14,012 nucleotides of DNA from Bacteroidota bacterium (GTDB lineage: Bacteria; Bacteroidota; Bacteroidia; Bacteroidales; UBA1556): the NCBI GenBank assembly GCA_003973505.1, contig QNXT01000224.1, positions 1 to 14,012 of the forward strand, written 5' to 3'. Below the pieces are notes generated by a model. It searched no databases. It had not been told where the DNA came from and saw only the letters and a list, made by a program, of their open reading frames with translations. The position numbers and the translations under genes were made by a program. Below are positions 1-6,204 of the stretch, piece after piece (positions within the stretch are counted from its first letter, which is position 1; the number at the start of each line of letters is the position of its first letter).

Positions 1-155
1 TCACAAAGAAAATATTGATACTTAGCGATTTAATACTGATCTGACACTGTGCTTATGAAGAGTAATATTTCTTAAAGAAACTGATTAGATACTTTAAGTT
101 TTTATGAAAAATCCTAATAAATATTACTAATGTATAAAATATCAATGAATTGCTA

Positions 156-163
156 TACTTTTG
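156..163 (+). promoter_or_regulatory. Bacteroidota-type -7 promoter element upstream of the haem-binding gene pair
   Basis: The octamer TACTTTTG fits the Bacteroidota sigma-ABfrA -7 consensus TAnnTTTG exactly. It lies 42 bases before the ATG at 206, so a start site near 168-170 would leave a leader of about 37 bases. No clear TTTG/TTG -33 element sits 17-23 bases upstream. The rest of 1-205 shows no gene, only AT-rich intergenic sequence. Confidence 0.45.
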
Positions 164-205
164 TAACAGAAACGAATTAGTTAATTAATCTAAAAATACA
201 TTACC

Positions 206-622
206 ATGAAAAGAACCGTAACGATTTTAATTCCTGCTTTGCTTTTTGTGTTTTCGATGGCATTTATGTTTGATGCTGAAAAAACAGTTGAGCCCATTGG
301 AATTTCTTCCAATACATCGAAGCTTGAAATTCCTGAGAATATTAAAAGTATTTTAGATAATTCATGTATGGGTTGTCATAATAGTGAGTCGAAAAATACC
401 AAAGGGAAGATGAAATTGAATTTTGATAAATTCAATAATGGAAAGTATTCAACCGGAAAGCAAATTGCGAAGCTCAACGGAATCGTAAAAACGCTTACAA
501 AAGGGAAAATGCCTCCTAAAAAGTTTGTTGCGAAATATCCTGATCATGCTTTAAGTGCTGATGATTCAAAGGCTCTAATTAATTGGGCAAAATCTCAAGC
601 TACTGCATTGGCAGGAGAATAA
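206..622 (+). CDS. Small exported haem-binding (CxxCH) protein
   Basis: A 138-residue protein starting with an N-terminal hydrophobic segment (about residues 5-22), which reads as a signal peptide or membrane anchor without a clear lipobox Cys. The remaining domain should be periplasmic. A single c-type haem motif CMGCH occupies residues 54-58; Cys54 and Cys57 would bind haem covalently and His58 would be the axial ligand. Met102 in the sequence GKMPPKKF is a candidate second ligand. The short length, the MPP motif and the C-terminal ALINWA segment resemble the Haem_bd domain (PF14376) common in Bacteroidota. It sits 28 bases before another CxxCH protein, so the two are probably cotranscribed. 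No redox partner or enzyme lies beside them, so the role (electron carrier or haem-dependent sensor) is not determinable. The family call is from memory of the motif pattern. Confidence 0.8.
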   Translation: MKRTVTILIPALLFVFSMAFMFDAEKTVEPIGISSNTSKLEIPENIKSILDNSCMGCHNSESKNTKGKMKLNFDKFNNGKYSTGKQIAKLNGIVKTLTKGKMPPKKFVAKYPDHALSADDSKALINWAKSQATALAGE

Positions 623-650
623 AGCTGTTATAACTTTTAATTTGATTGAT

Positions 651-1112
651 ATGAGTAAAAAGAAAAGCTTGTTTTGGTATTCGGTAATTGGAATATTTAT
701 TCTTATGCAAGTATATCCGGTAAGTTATCCTGAAGTAAAAAAGGATAATCCCAATGATTTGCTAGCCACTACCGATGTGCCTGAACCTATAGCTGTAATG
801 CTAAAAGCGGCCTGCTACGACTGTCATTCTAATGAGACTATTTATCCTTGGTATTCGTATGTAGCACCCGTGAAGTGGTTGGTTATCCGTGATACTCGTG
901 AAGGACGAGAGGAACTCAATTTCTCAGATTGGGCAAGCATGAGCAAAATGGATCAAGCTACTGCTCTTAGCGATATTAGTGATGAAGTAAGTGAAGGGGA
1001 AATGCCCATGAAGATTTATCCTATTATGCATGCCGAGGCAAAACTAAGTGACGAGGATCGACAGGCAATTGCCGATTGGGCGGATGAGTTGACAGAAAAA
1101 CTATTTGATTAA
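651..1112 (+). CDS. Membrane-anchored haem-binding domain protein (Haem_bd type)
   Basis: A 153-residue protein when started at the ATG at 651. An in-frame TTG at 642 would add three residues but is the less likely start. Residues 7-24 form one hydrophobic segment, probably an uncleaved anchor, with the rest outside the membrane. The haem motif CYDCH is at residues 55-59 and is followed by SNETIYPWYSYVAPVKW, then ELNFSDW, GEMP and a C-terminal LSDEDRQAIADWA. This order (CxxCHSN, YPWY, AP..W, LNFS.W, GEMP) is what I recall for PF14376 Haem_bd proteins, making this a more typical member than its upstream neighbour. The second axial ligand is probably the Met of GEMP or a nearby His. It shares an operon with the preceding gene and ends at a strong terminator, so these two form a self-contained unit. 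Confidence 0.85.
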   Translation: MSKKKSLFWYSVIGIFILMQVYPVSYPEVKKDNPNDLLATTDVPEPIAVMLKAACYDCHSNETIYPWYSYVAPVKWLVIRDTREGREELNFSDWASMSKMDQATALSDISDEVSEGEMPMKIYPIMHAEAKLSDEDRQAIADWADELTEKLFD

Positions 1113-1136
1113 GAGTCGAGAAAAAGTAAAATTAAG

Positions 1137-1169
1137 AAAAGGGCTTCAAATTGTGGAGCTCTTTTTTTT
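1137..1169 (+). terminator. Intrinsic terminator of the haem-binding gene pair
   Basis: An 11-bp stem pairs 1137-1147 with 1155-1165, including two G-U pairs, around a 7-base loop. A run of T follows on the + strand. It begins 25 bases after the stop at 1112 and separates this unit from the Moco operon promoter. Confidence 0.85.
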
Positions 1170-1262
1170 ATTGCTATAATTTCTAAATAGTGATAGTTTC
1201 TTAGGTTTAACAGCTTGTTAATTGCAGTAAATTAGTTTGTTGTAATTTATAAATAAAATTAA

Positions 1263-1292
1263 TTGTGTTGGGTAGCTAATTATTTAACTTTG
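1263..1292 (+). promoter_or_regulatory. Promoter of the Moco operon
   Basis: TAACTTTG at 1285-1292 matches the Bacteroidota -7 consensus TAnnTTTG. A TTG at 1263-1265 stands 19 bases upstream, a normal spacing for the -33 element. Transcription would start near 1297-1300, exactly at the 5' edge of the riboswitch aptamer. One tension: bases 1289-1295 could also pair with 1419-1426 as an outer closing helix, and that pairing would only exist in RNA if transcription began further upstream. Confidence 0.65.
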
Positions 1293-1295
1293 CAT

Positions 1296-1413
1296 TGTCC
1301 GAGTCGAAGCCATCTAAGGCAATAGCTATGATGCTTCGACCGATGGGTTTAAATAGAAATGTTTAAGCCTCCCGATTCCGTCAATTGATGGATGAATTGG
1401 AAAGGAGCACATC
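1296..1413 (+). ncRNA. Molybdenum cofactor (Moco-family) riboswitch aptamer
   Basis: Three features identify it. First, an 8-bp perfect stem, GTCGAAGC (1303-1310) with GCTTCGAC (1333-1340). Second, an 11-bp hairpin pairing 1345-1355 with 1360-1370 and closed by the GNRA tetraloop GAAA, with three G-U pairs. Third, the core GCCTCCCG (1367-1374) followed after a short arm by GGAAAGGAGCACAT (1399-1412), closely resembling the GCCTCCCG...GGAAAGGTGTACAT core of the E. coli moaA leader as I remember it. TGTCC (1296-1300) with GG(A)GCA (1404-1409) could close the base. Moco RNAs bind the reduced molybdenum (or tungsten) cofactor and control its synthesis genes; here the RNA directly precedes moeA, moaA, moaC and a MogA fusion. 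Whether the ligand is Moco or the tungsten form cannot be settled by eye. Confidence 0.85.
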
Positions 1414-1448
1414 ATATTTGCAAAAGTTTTCTGTATTTAAAATATAGG

Positions 1449-1505
1449 AAAGCCTCTTTTCGTATTTATCCAATTTCTAGTGGAAATCGTAAAGAGGCTT
1501 TTTTT
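1449..1505 (+). terminator. Riboswitch expression platform: intrinsic terminator in the Moco leader
   Basis: Bases 1449-1462 pair with 1488-1501 in a 13-bp stem with a single T-T mismatch. A 25-base loop contains a small inner TCCA/TGGA helix. The run of T at 1499-1505 ends 12 bases before the ATG at 1518, so termination here would silence the whole operon. The 5' arm (1452-1461, GCCTCTTTTC) can instead pair with GGAAAGGAGC at 1399-1408 in the aptamer core (9 of 10 positions, two of them G-U), giving an antiterminator. Ligand-stabilised aptamer would free the 5' arm and favour termination, an OFF switch. The mechanism is inferred from the pairing. Confidence 0.85.
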
Positions 1506-1517
1506 ATTAATTGAAAT

Positions 1518-2246
1518 ATGGATTATCTATTCTTACTGATATTATTTGTTATTGCTGCACTCTATGCATCGGTGGGGCATGGTGGGGCAAGTGGCTATCT
1601 GGCTTTGATGGCGCTTTTTGGCTTCGAACAATATGTGATGAAGTCTTCGGCACTTACGCTTAACCTTTTTGTGTCGGGTATTTCATTTTATTCTTTCTAT
1701 CGAAAAGGACATTTCAAATGGAAAGTGTTATTACCATTTATTATAGGTTCCATCCCAATGGCTTTTATTGGGGCCCGATTAAGTACCGAAGCTCATACTT
1801 ATAAAATTATTCTAGGTGTTTTTCTTTTGATAGCGGTGTCCCGAATGTTTTATAGTCCAAAAGGAGGTTTTTCCGAATCCAAAACTCCTGTTTTTTATTT
1901 GGCTGTAATAATTGGGGCTGTAGTGGGTTTCTTTTCAGGAATGATTGGTATTGGTGGAGGAATAATATTGAGTCCTTTGCTATTGCTTTTGCATTGGTCC
2001 AATGTAAAGGAAACTGCCGGAATATCAGCACTTTTTATCTTTTTAAACTCTTTGGCAGGCTTAGCGGGTTTATATTTTAATACGCATTTCGAGCCGTCAC
2101 CGAATATACTATTGTGGGCAGCAGTTGGGCTGGCCGGAGGTTTTGTGGGTGGCTATATCAGCAATAATAAAATTTCAAACTATCAGTTGCGCTATGTTTT
2201 AGCCTCAGTACTTTTTATAGCAAGTCTTAAACTTTTAATATTTTAA
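1518..2246 (+). CDS. TauE/SafE (TSUP) family membrane transporter, first gene of the Moco operon
   Basis: A 242-residue, very hydrophobic protein with about seven to eight predicted membrane segments. It shows the two internal glycine-rich repeats of TSUP permeases: SVGHGGASGYLAL near residues 18-30 and SGMIGIGGGIILSPLLL near 140-156. This length is normal for the family (COG0730). Known members move sulfite, sulfonates, thiosulfate or other small organic and sulfur-containing anions across the inner membrane. The gene follows the riboswitch terminator by 12 bases and ends one base before moeA, so it is under the same control as the cofactor genes. A role in supplying or removing a sulfur species, or moving an oxyanion such as molybdate, is a guess from context only. 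No substrate can be read from the sequence. Confidence 0.88.
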   Translation: MDYLFLLILFVIAALYASVGHGGASGYLALMALFGFEQYVMKSSALTLNLFVSGISFYSFYRKGHFKWKVLLPFIIGSIPMAFIGARLSTEAHTYKIILGVFLLIAVSRMFYSPKGGFSESKTPVFYLAVIIGAVVGFFSGMIGIGGGIILSPLLLLLHWSNVKETAGISALFIFLNSLAGLAGLYFNTHFEPSPNILLWAAVGLAGGFVGGYISNNKISNYQLRYVLASVLFIASLKLLIF

Positions 2247-2247
2247 T

Positions 2248-3423
2248 ATGATAACATACGAAAAAGCATTGAAACTCGCTCTCGACAGTGGTTTCCCATT
2301 GGGTGAGGAAAAATGTACCTATCTGGAAAGTGTGGGCAGGGTTTTATCAAAAGATATTCTTTCAGATATAGATATGCCTCCTTTCAATCGCTCAGCAATG
2401 GATGGTTATGCCTGTCGTCGCAGTGACCTTGAACAAGAGTTAGAGGTAATTGAAGTCATTCCTGCCGGTGTTTTTCCAAAAAAGAAAATAGGAGCGGGGC
2501 AATGTGCCAAAATTATGACGGGAGCCCCAGTTCCCGAAGGTGCCGATACGGTAATTATGGTGGAGCTTACAAAGCAAATATCAGACTCGCACATTGTATA
2601 TACGGGTAAAAAAACAAAATCAAATATTGCACTCAAAGCGGAGGATGTAAAAGTGGGTGATGTGGTTCTGAAAAAAGGAACCCTTATTCAGCCAAAGCAT
2701 ATTGCTGTTTTGGCCTCGGTAGGAGCGGTTGAAGTGGAGGTCTATAAAAAGCCTCGTATTGCTATTGTTTCTACGGGTGACGAGTTAGTGGAGCCCAATC
2801 AAATTCCTCAAGCTTCGCAAATACGCAATAGCAATGCCTATCAAATGCTTGCTCAGGCAATGGAGCTGGGGATTGAAGCTGAGTATATTGGCGTGGCAAA
2901 AGATACCAAGGAGAGTACCAAAGAAATGCTTTTGAAAGCGATAGAGCGTGCGGATATTATCATTATGTCGGGAGCCGTTTCTATGGGCGATTTTGATTTT
3001 GTTCCCATTGTTTTGCGTGAGCAAGGTGTCGATATTTTGTTTCATGGTATGGAAATAAAACCAGGTAAGAGGGTCATATTTGGAGTGAAGGATAAAAAGT
3101 GGTTTGTGGGAGTGCCCGGAAATCCGGTTTCATCCTTTGTGCAATTTGAAATGCTTGTGAAACCTTTGGTTTATAAAATTATGGGGGCTAATTATGAAAC
3201 CCTGCTTTTCCGTTTGCCTTTGGCACATGATTATAAACGAAAACGCAAAGGACGAAAGGCGTTTGAGCCAATTGTAATTACCGAACAGGGACGAGTTGAA
3301 AAAGCAGATTATAATGGATCGGCTCATATCCATGCTTTAGCCTATGCACAAGGGTTAATGATTATTGAGGCTGATATTGTTGAATTGAAAGAAGGAGACT
3401 TAGTGGATGTTAGACCAATATAA
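2248..3423 (+). CDS. moeA: Molybdopterin molybdenumtransferase MoeA
   Basis: MoeA inserts molybdate into adenylylated molybdopterin, releasing AMP and giving active Moco in the cytoplasm. The 391-residue length is typical. The N-terminal motif DMPPFNRSAMDGYA is at residues 42-55 and KIMTGAPVPEGADTVIMVE at 88-106. The MoCF/MogA-like domain starts around 168 with RIAIVSTGDEL, then SGAVSMGDFDF (241-251; many homologues have SGGVSMGD) and GVPGNPVSS (288-296). The PGKP motif of E. coli MoeA reads PGKR here (272-275). It starts one base after the transporter stop, and its last 17 bases overlap the start of moaA, so translational coupling is likely. Its substrate, adenylyl-molybdopterin, would be made by the MogA part of the fusion protein encoded at the end of the same operon. 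Confidence 0.95.
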   Translation: MITYEKALKLALDSGFPLGEEKCTYLESVGRVLSKDILSDIDMPPFNRSAMDGYACRRSDLEQELEVIEVIPAGVFPKKKIGAGQCAKIMTGAPVPEGADTVIMVELTKQISDSHIVYTGKKTKSNIALKAEDVKVGDVVLKKGTLIQPKHIAVLASVGAVEVEVYKKPRIAIVSTGDELVEPNQIPQASQIRNSNAYQMLAQAMELGIEAEYIGVAKDTKESTKEMLLKAIERADIIIMSGAVSMGDFDFVPIVLREQGVDILFHGMEIKPGKRVIFGVKDKKWFVGVPGNPVSSFVQFEMLVKPLVYKIMGANYETLLFRLPLAHDYKRKRKGRKAFEPIVITEQGRVEKADYNGSAHIHALAYAQGLMIIEADIVELKEGDLVDVRPI

Positions 3424-4207
3424 TAGAGAGATAAACTATATGCGCATTTCGGTTACCGACCGATGTAATTTGCGTTGTACCTATTGCATGCCTGCCAAAG
3501 GCATTCAGTTGATGCCCCATGACGATATTATTTCTTTTGAAAAAATAGTTGAGGTTGTTCATGAGGGGGTGGCACAAGGAATTAATAAAGTTCGACTTAC
3601 AGGGGGCGAACCTCTTGTGCGAAAAGGTATTGTGGATTTAGTATCACAACTATCGCGTATCGAGGGGGTAACGGATTTGGCGATGACCACTAATGGAATC
3701 CTATTGGAAAAATATGCTGAGGATTTGGCAAAAGCGGGTTTGAATCGTGTGAACATTAGTCTGGATACTACATCGGCTGAAAAATATGCGGAGATTACGC
3801 GTGGAGGCGATATTAATCAAGTGTATGCGGGTATTCGAGCTGCCAAAAAAGCGGGACTAACTCCCATAAAAATTAACTGTGTAGTCTTTAAGAACCGGGA
3901 TGAGGAAGATGCTAAATCGGTGGCAAAGTTTTGCAATGACCATGGTTTACAGATTCGGTATATTCATCAAATGGACTTGAAAACAGGGGAGTTTTCCATT
4001 GTTGAAGGGGGTGAAGGTGGTGATTGTAAGTCGTGCAACCGACTGCGCCTTACGGCAAATGGAGAAATTCGCCCTTGTTTGTTTAACGATATGTCGTTTC
4101 AAATAAAAGAACAAGGAGTTGAACAGGCTTATGCTAATGCCTTAAAGAAAAAACCATTGAATGGAACCAAGAGTTTATCGGGAAATTTCTATGGAATTGG
4201 TGGATAG
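3407..4207 (+). CDS. moaA: GTP 3',8-cyclase MoaA, short form
   Basis: MoaA is a radical-SAM enzyme that, with MoaC, converts GTP to cyclic pyranopterin monophosphate, the first step of Moco synthesis. The SAM-binding cluster motif CNLRCTYC places cysteines at 20, 24 and 27, and LTGGEP follows. The second cluster cysteines are 207, 210 and 224 in CKSCNRLRLTANGEIRPC (C-x2-C-x13-C). The protein ends in Gly-Gly, the C-terminal tail needed in MoaA to place 3',8-cH2GTP chemistry. At 266 residues it is clearly shorter than the usual 320-340. Most of the loss is between the RYIHQMDL strand (about 188-195) and the second cluster, where E. coli MoaA has an extra stretch of tens of residues. The reading frame is otherwise intact with every catalytic motif present, so I read it as a natural compact variant. 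It starts inside the end of moeA. Confidence 0.92.
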   Translation: MLDQYNREINYMRISVTDRCNLRCTYCMPAKGIQLMPHDDIISFEKIVEVVHEGVAQGINKVRLTGGEPLVRKGIVDLVSQLSRIEGVTDLAMTTNGILLEKYAEDLAKAGLNRVNISLDTTSAEKYAEITRGGDINQVYAGIRAAKKAGLTPIKINCVVFKNRDEEDAKSVAKFCNDHGLQIRYIHQMDLKTGEFSIVEGGEGGDCKSCNRLRLTANGEIRPCLFNDMSFQIKEQGVEQAYANALKKKPLNGTKSLSGNFYGIGG

Positions 4208-4261
4208 CGTGAGTGGACAATATGAAGTAAATAATGAACGAGAGTATTAAATATTAAACAG

Positions 4262-4711
4262 ATGAAATTAACACATTTAGACAATCATGGCAAAGCCAAT
4301 ATGGTGGATGTAGGAAATAAACCTGAGCAAGTACGCATAGCTATTGCCGAGGGTTTTATTAATTTGAATGATGAAACGGTAAATCTAATTCGTGAGAATG
4401 GAATGAAAAAAGGCGATGTGCTTACTGTTTCTGAAATTGCAGGCATACAAGCTGCCAAACGTACAAGTGATTTGATTCCCCTTTGTCATCCTTTGCGAAT
4501 AGTGAAAATTGCCGTAAAAGCCAGCTTGCATGCAAAAGGAGTACACATTCGTGCTGAAGTTAAAAGTATCGGACAAACGGGAGTGGAAATGGAGGCTTTG
4601 ACTGCGGTAAATGTGGCTTTGCTAAATATATACGATATGTGTAAAGCTGTGGATAAGAATATGATGATGGAAAATATTCGACTAATTGAAAAAACAAAAA
4701 CAGATATATAA
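4262..4711 (+). CDS. moaC: Cyclic pyranopterin monophosphate synthase MoaC
   Basis: MoaC takes the 3',8-cyclo-GTP product of MoaA and rearranges it to cyclic pyranopterin monophosphate. The 149-residue length is close to the family norm of about 160. Typical motifs are the N-terminal HLDNHGKANMVDV (residues 5-17), SDLIPLCHPL (69-78) and GVEMEALTAVNVALLNIYDMCKAVDK (107-132), which carry the conserved Lys, His and Asp residues of the active site. It lies 54 bases after moaA with no terminator in between, and 10 bases before the MOSC-MogA gene, so it belongs to the same transcript. The moaD and moaE genes that would act next, adding the dithiolene sulfurs, are not present in this window. Confidence 0.96.
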   Translation: MKLTHLDNHGKANMVDVGNKPEQVRIAIAEGFINLNDETVNLIRENGMKKGDVLTVSEIAGIQAAKRTSDLIPLCHPLRIVKIAVKASLHAKGVHIRAEVKSIGQTGVEMEALTAVNVALLNIYDMCKAVDKNMMMENIRLIEKTKTDI

Positions 4712-4721
4712 AACTTATATT

Positions 4722-5657
4722 ATGAAGACATTTGAAGTTACATCCGTAAATATTTCAGAGAAAAAGGGAACCATCAAAGTGCCGGTTGAGGATATTGAAC
4801 TAACCGATATTGGTATTCCGAATGATGCACATTCCGGACCATGGCATAGGCAGGTGAGTATGTTGGGAGCTGAGAGTATCCGAAAATTTTCTAAGGATGC
4901 AAGTCGTGAAATAGTGGCAGGAGAGTTTGCCGAAAATATTACCACCGAAGGAATGGAGTTGTATAAAACGGCTCCTTTGGATCGCTTTATTTCGGGTGAT
5001 TTAGAATTGATGGTTACACAGATTGGTAAAAAATGTCATGGCGATGGTTGCGCTATTTTTGAGGAAATAGGCAATTGTGTAATGCCTAAAGAAGGAATTT
5101 TTGTTCAGGTGATTAAAGGAGGAAAGCTAAAGGCTAACACCACTTTTGAATATCACCCCCGCGTATTAAAAATTTTGATTGTTACGCTTAGCGACCGTGC
5201 AAGTAAGGGTGTTTATGAAGATAAGAGTGGACCTTTTGTTCGTAAAATGACGGAAGAATACTTATTGAAAAAACATCGTCATTTTGACTTTGAAACCCAT
5301 GTGATTCCCGATGATGCAAGAATGTTGGAAGAGGTTGTAGGTAATGCTGTTCAGCGAGAATTCGATATCATCTTTACTACTGGGGGTACAGGCATCGGAA
5401 AACGTGATATTACTGTGGATGTTATTCAACCGATGTTAGATAAAGAGATTACGGGTATCATGGAGTTGATTAGGGTGAAATATGGAATGAAAAAGCCCAA
5501 TGCTTTAATTAGTAGAGCTGTGGCAGGTACTATTCAAGATACTTTGGTTTATACCTTGCCTGGGAGTGTGAAAGCTGTTAAAGAGTATTTAGACGAGATT
5601 TTACCTACTGTTGAGCATTCTATCTATATGATGAATGGCTTGGATTTACATGGATAA
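4722..5657 (+). CDS. MOSC domain fused to molybdopterin adenylyltransferase (MogA/MoaB-like)
   Basis: A two-domain protein of 311 residues. Residues 1 to about 147 form a MOSC domain with GKKCHGDGCAIFEEIGNC (cysteines 105, 110, 119) and MPKEGIFVQV; MOSC domains occur in Moco sulfurases and are thought to handle sulfur or bind the cofactor. Residues 149-311 form a MogA/MoaB domain with ILIVTLSDRASKGVYEDKSG, the TTGGTG loop (219-224) followed by KRDIT, and LPGSVKAV (279-286), which adenylylates molybdopterin ready for MoeA. I chose the ATG at 4722 because it leaves a 10-base gap after moaC; an in-frame ATG at 4686 would overlap moaC and add twelve lysine-rich residues unrelated to MOSC proteins. 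The fusion is the last gene of the operon and supplies the adenylylation step missing from the other genes here. I know similar fusions in Bacteroidota, but assign no symbol. Confidence 0.92.
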   Translation: MKTFEVTSVNISEKKGTIKVPVEDIELTDIGIPNDAHSGPWHRQVSMLGAESIRKFSKDASREIVAGEFAENITTEGMELYKTAPLDRFISGDLELMVTQIGKKCHGDGCAIFEEIGNCVMPKEGIFVQVIKGGKLKANTTFEYHPRVLKILIVTLSDRASKGVYEDKSGPFVRKMTEEYLLKKHRHFDFETHVIPDDARMLEEVVGNAVQREFDIIFTTGGTGIGKRDITVDVIQPMLDKEITGIMELIRVKYGMKKPNALISRAVAGTIQDTLVYTLPGSVKAVKEYLDEILPTVEHSIYMMNGLDLHG

Positions 5658-5699
5658 AAAAATGCCCAATTTGTTATTCTGCAAATTGGGCATTTTTTT
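5656..5699. terminator. Bidirectional terminator between the Moco operon and the HAD gene
   Basis: Bases 5656-5673 pair perfectly with 5682-5699 (18 bp) around the 8-base loop TTATTCTG. A-runs on the left arm and T-runs on the right give a U-tract for transcripts in either direction. The stop codons of both converging genes (TAA at 5655-5657 on +, TAA at 5700-5698 on -) overlap the ends of the hairpin, so the whole intergenic space is terminator. Confidence 0.93.
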
Positions 5700-6162
5700 A
5701 TTTTCTCAATGTCCCTTCCATCGACTTTTTGTCCATAAACAAGCGTAAAGCATCGTCAATACTTGGAGTAAGAATATCTACATACTTCAAAACCCCAGTA
5801 TGAATTCCCTCAGCCTGAATGGTGGCGATGGATAAAGCAGCATTTTCGAAAGTGCCAATATCGATACGGGCATTTCCAATGGCAGCCGTTTTTGTTTTAT
5901 CAAACTGTTGCATCTGTGTAGCCTTCTCATCACTGGTTTTACCAAGATAAAGTTCTAAGCCTAATTCATCTGCAATTTGTTTTGCACTACCTCGTATATC
6001 GCCTGATATCAGAACCAAGCGATAATTCAATTCCTTGAGCTGACGAATTAATACCTTAGTAGACTCGTCAATTTTACCTCTTACACTCAAAGTGCCATTT
6101 AAGTCGAGCACGATGGTGTTTATTTCTAGAATTTCCCCATGGGGTGGAATATGGAATATCAT
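5698..6162 (-). CDS. Small HAD-superfamily protein resembling soluble P-type ATPase catalytic cores
   Basis: A 154-residue single-domain HAD protein. Motif I is VLDLNGTLS with the nucleophile Asp at residue 20; the usual second Asp is Asn22. Motif II is LISGD (Ser53), motif III has Lys80 in TSDEKATQ, and motif IV is IGNARID (Gly96-Asp101). The DxNGT start and GN-x-x-x-D ending resemble COG4087 'soluble P-type ATPase' proteins, which look like the phosphorylation domain of a P-type ATPase without membrane parts. In phosphatase HADs the second Asp is the acid/base, and its replacement is typical of ATPase-like members that only form or break the aspartyl phosphate slowly. The substrate is unknown. 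The protein starts at MIFHIPPHGE, giving the beta strand before motif I. It is monocistronic, converges on the Moco operon and is preceded by the repeat array at 6205-6320. Confidence 0.82.
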   Translation of the reverse strand: MIFHIPPHGEILEINTIVLDLNGTLSVRGKIDESTKVLIRQLKELNYRLVLISGDIRGSAKQIADELGLELYLGKTSDEKATQMQQFDKTKTAAIGNARIDIGTFENAALSIATIQAEGIHTGVLKYVDILTPSIDDALRLFMDKKSMEGTLRK

Positions 6163-6190
6163 TGTTTTGTGCTTTGAAAAATGATTGTAC

Positions 6191-6198
6191 CAAAGATA
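6191..6198 (-). promoter_or_regulatory. -7 promoter element of the HAD gene
   Basis: Read on the minus strand, TATCTTTG matches TAnnTTTG. It lies about 28 bases before the ATG at 6162. No good -33 TTG is seen about 19 bases upstream; that zone is occupied by the first copy of the palindromic repeat (6205-6222), so an activator or repressor could act there. Confidence 0.5.
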
Positions 6199-6204
6199 AT
6201 AAAA

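Noticed and set aside
642..650. Upstream TTG start adding Met-Ile-Asp to the second haem-binding protein
   Set aside because: The ATG at 651 opens the normal basic-then-hydrophobic N-terminus; the TTG extension adds nothing recognisable.
1289..1426. Outer helix pairing CTTTGCA (1289-1295) with TGCAAAAG (1419-1426) as part of the riboswitch
   Set aside because: The left arm falls in the predicted -7 element, so it would probably not be transcribed; kept only as an alternative if the start site is further upstream.
3407..4207. moaA as a truncated pseudogene
   Set aside because: Both cluster motifs and the terminal Gly-Gly are in frame and the gene is embedded in a tight operon, which fits a compact variant better than decay.
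4686..4721. Upstream ATG start for the MOSC-MogA fusion
   Set aside because: It would overlap the end of moaC and add a lysine-rich dozen residues not seen in MOSC proteins; the ATG at 4722 fits the domain start.
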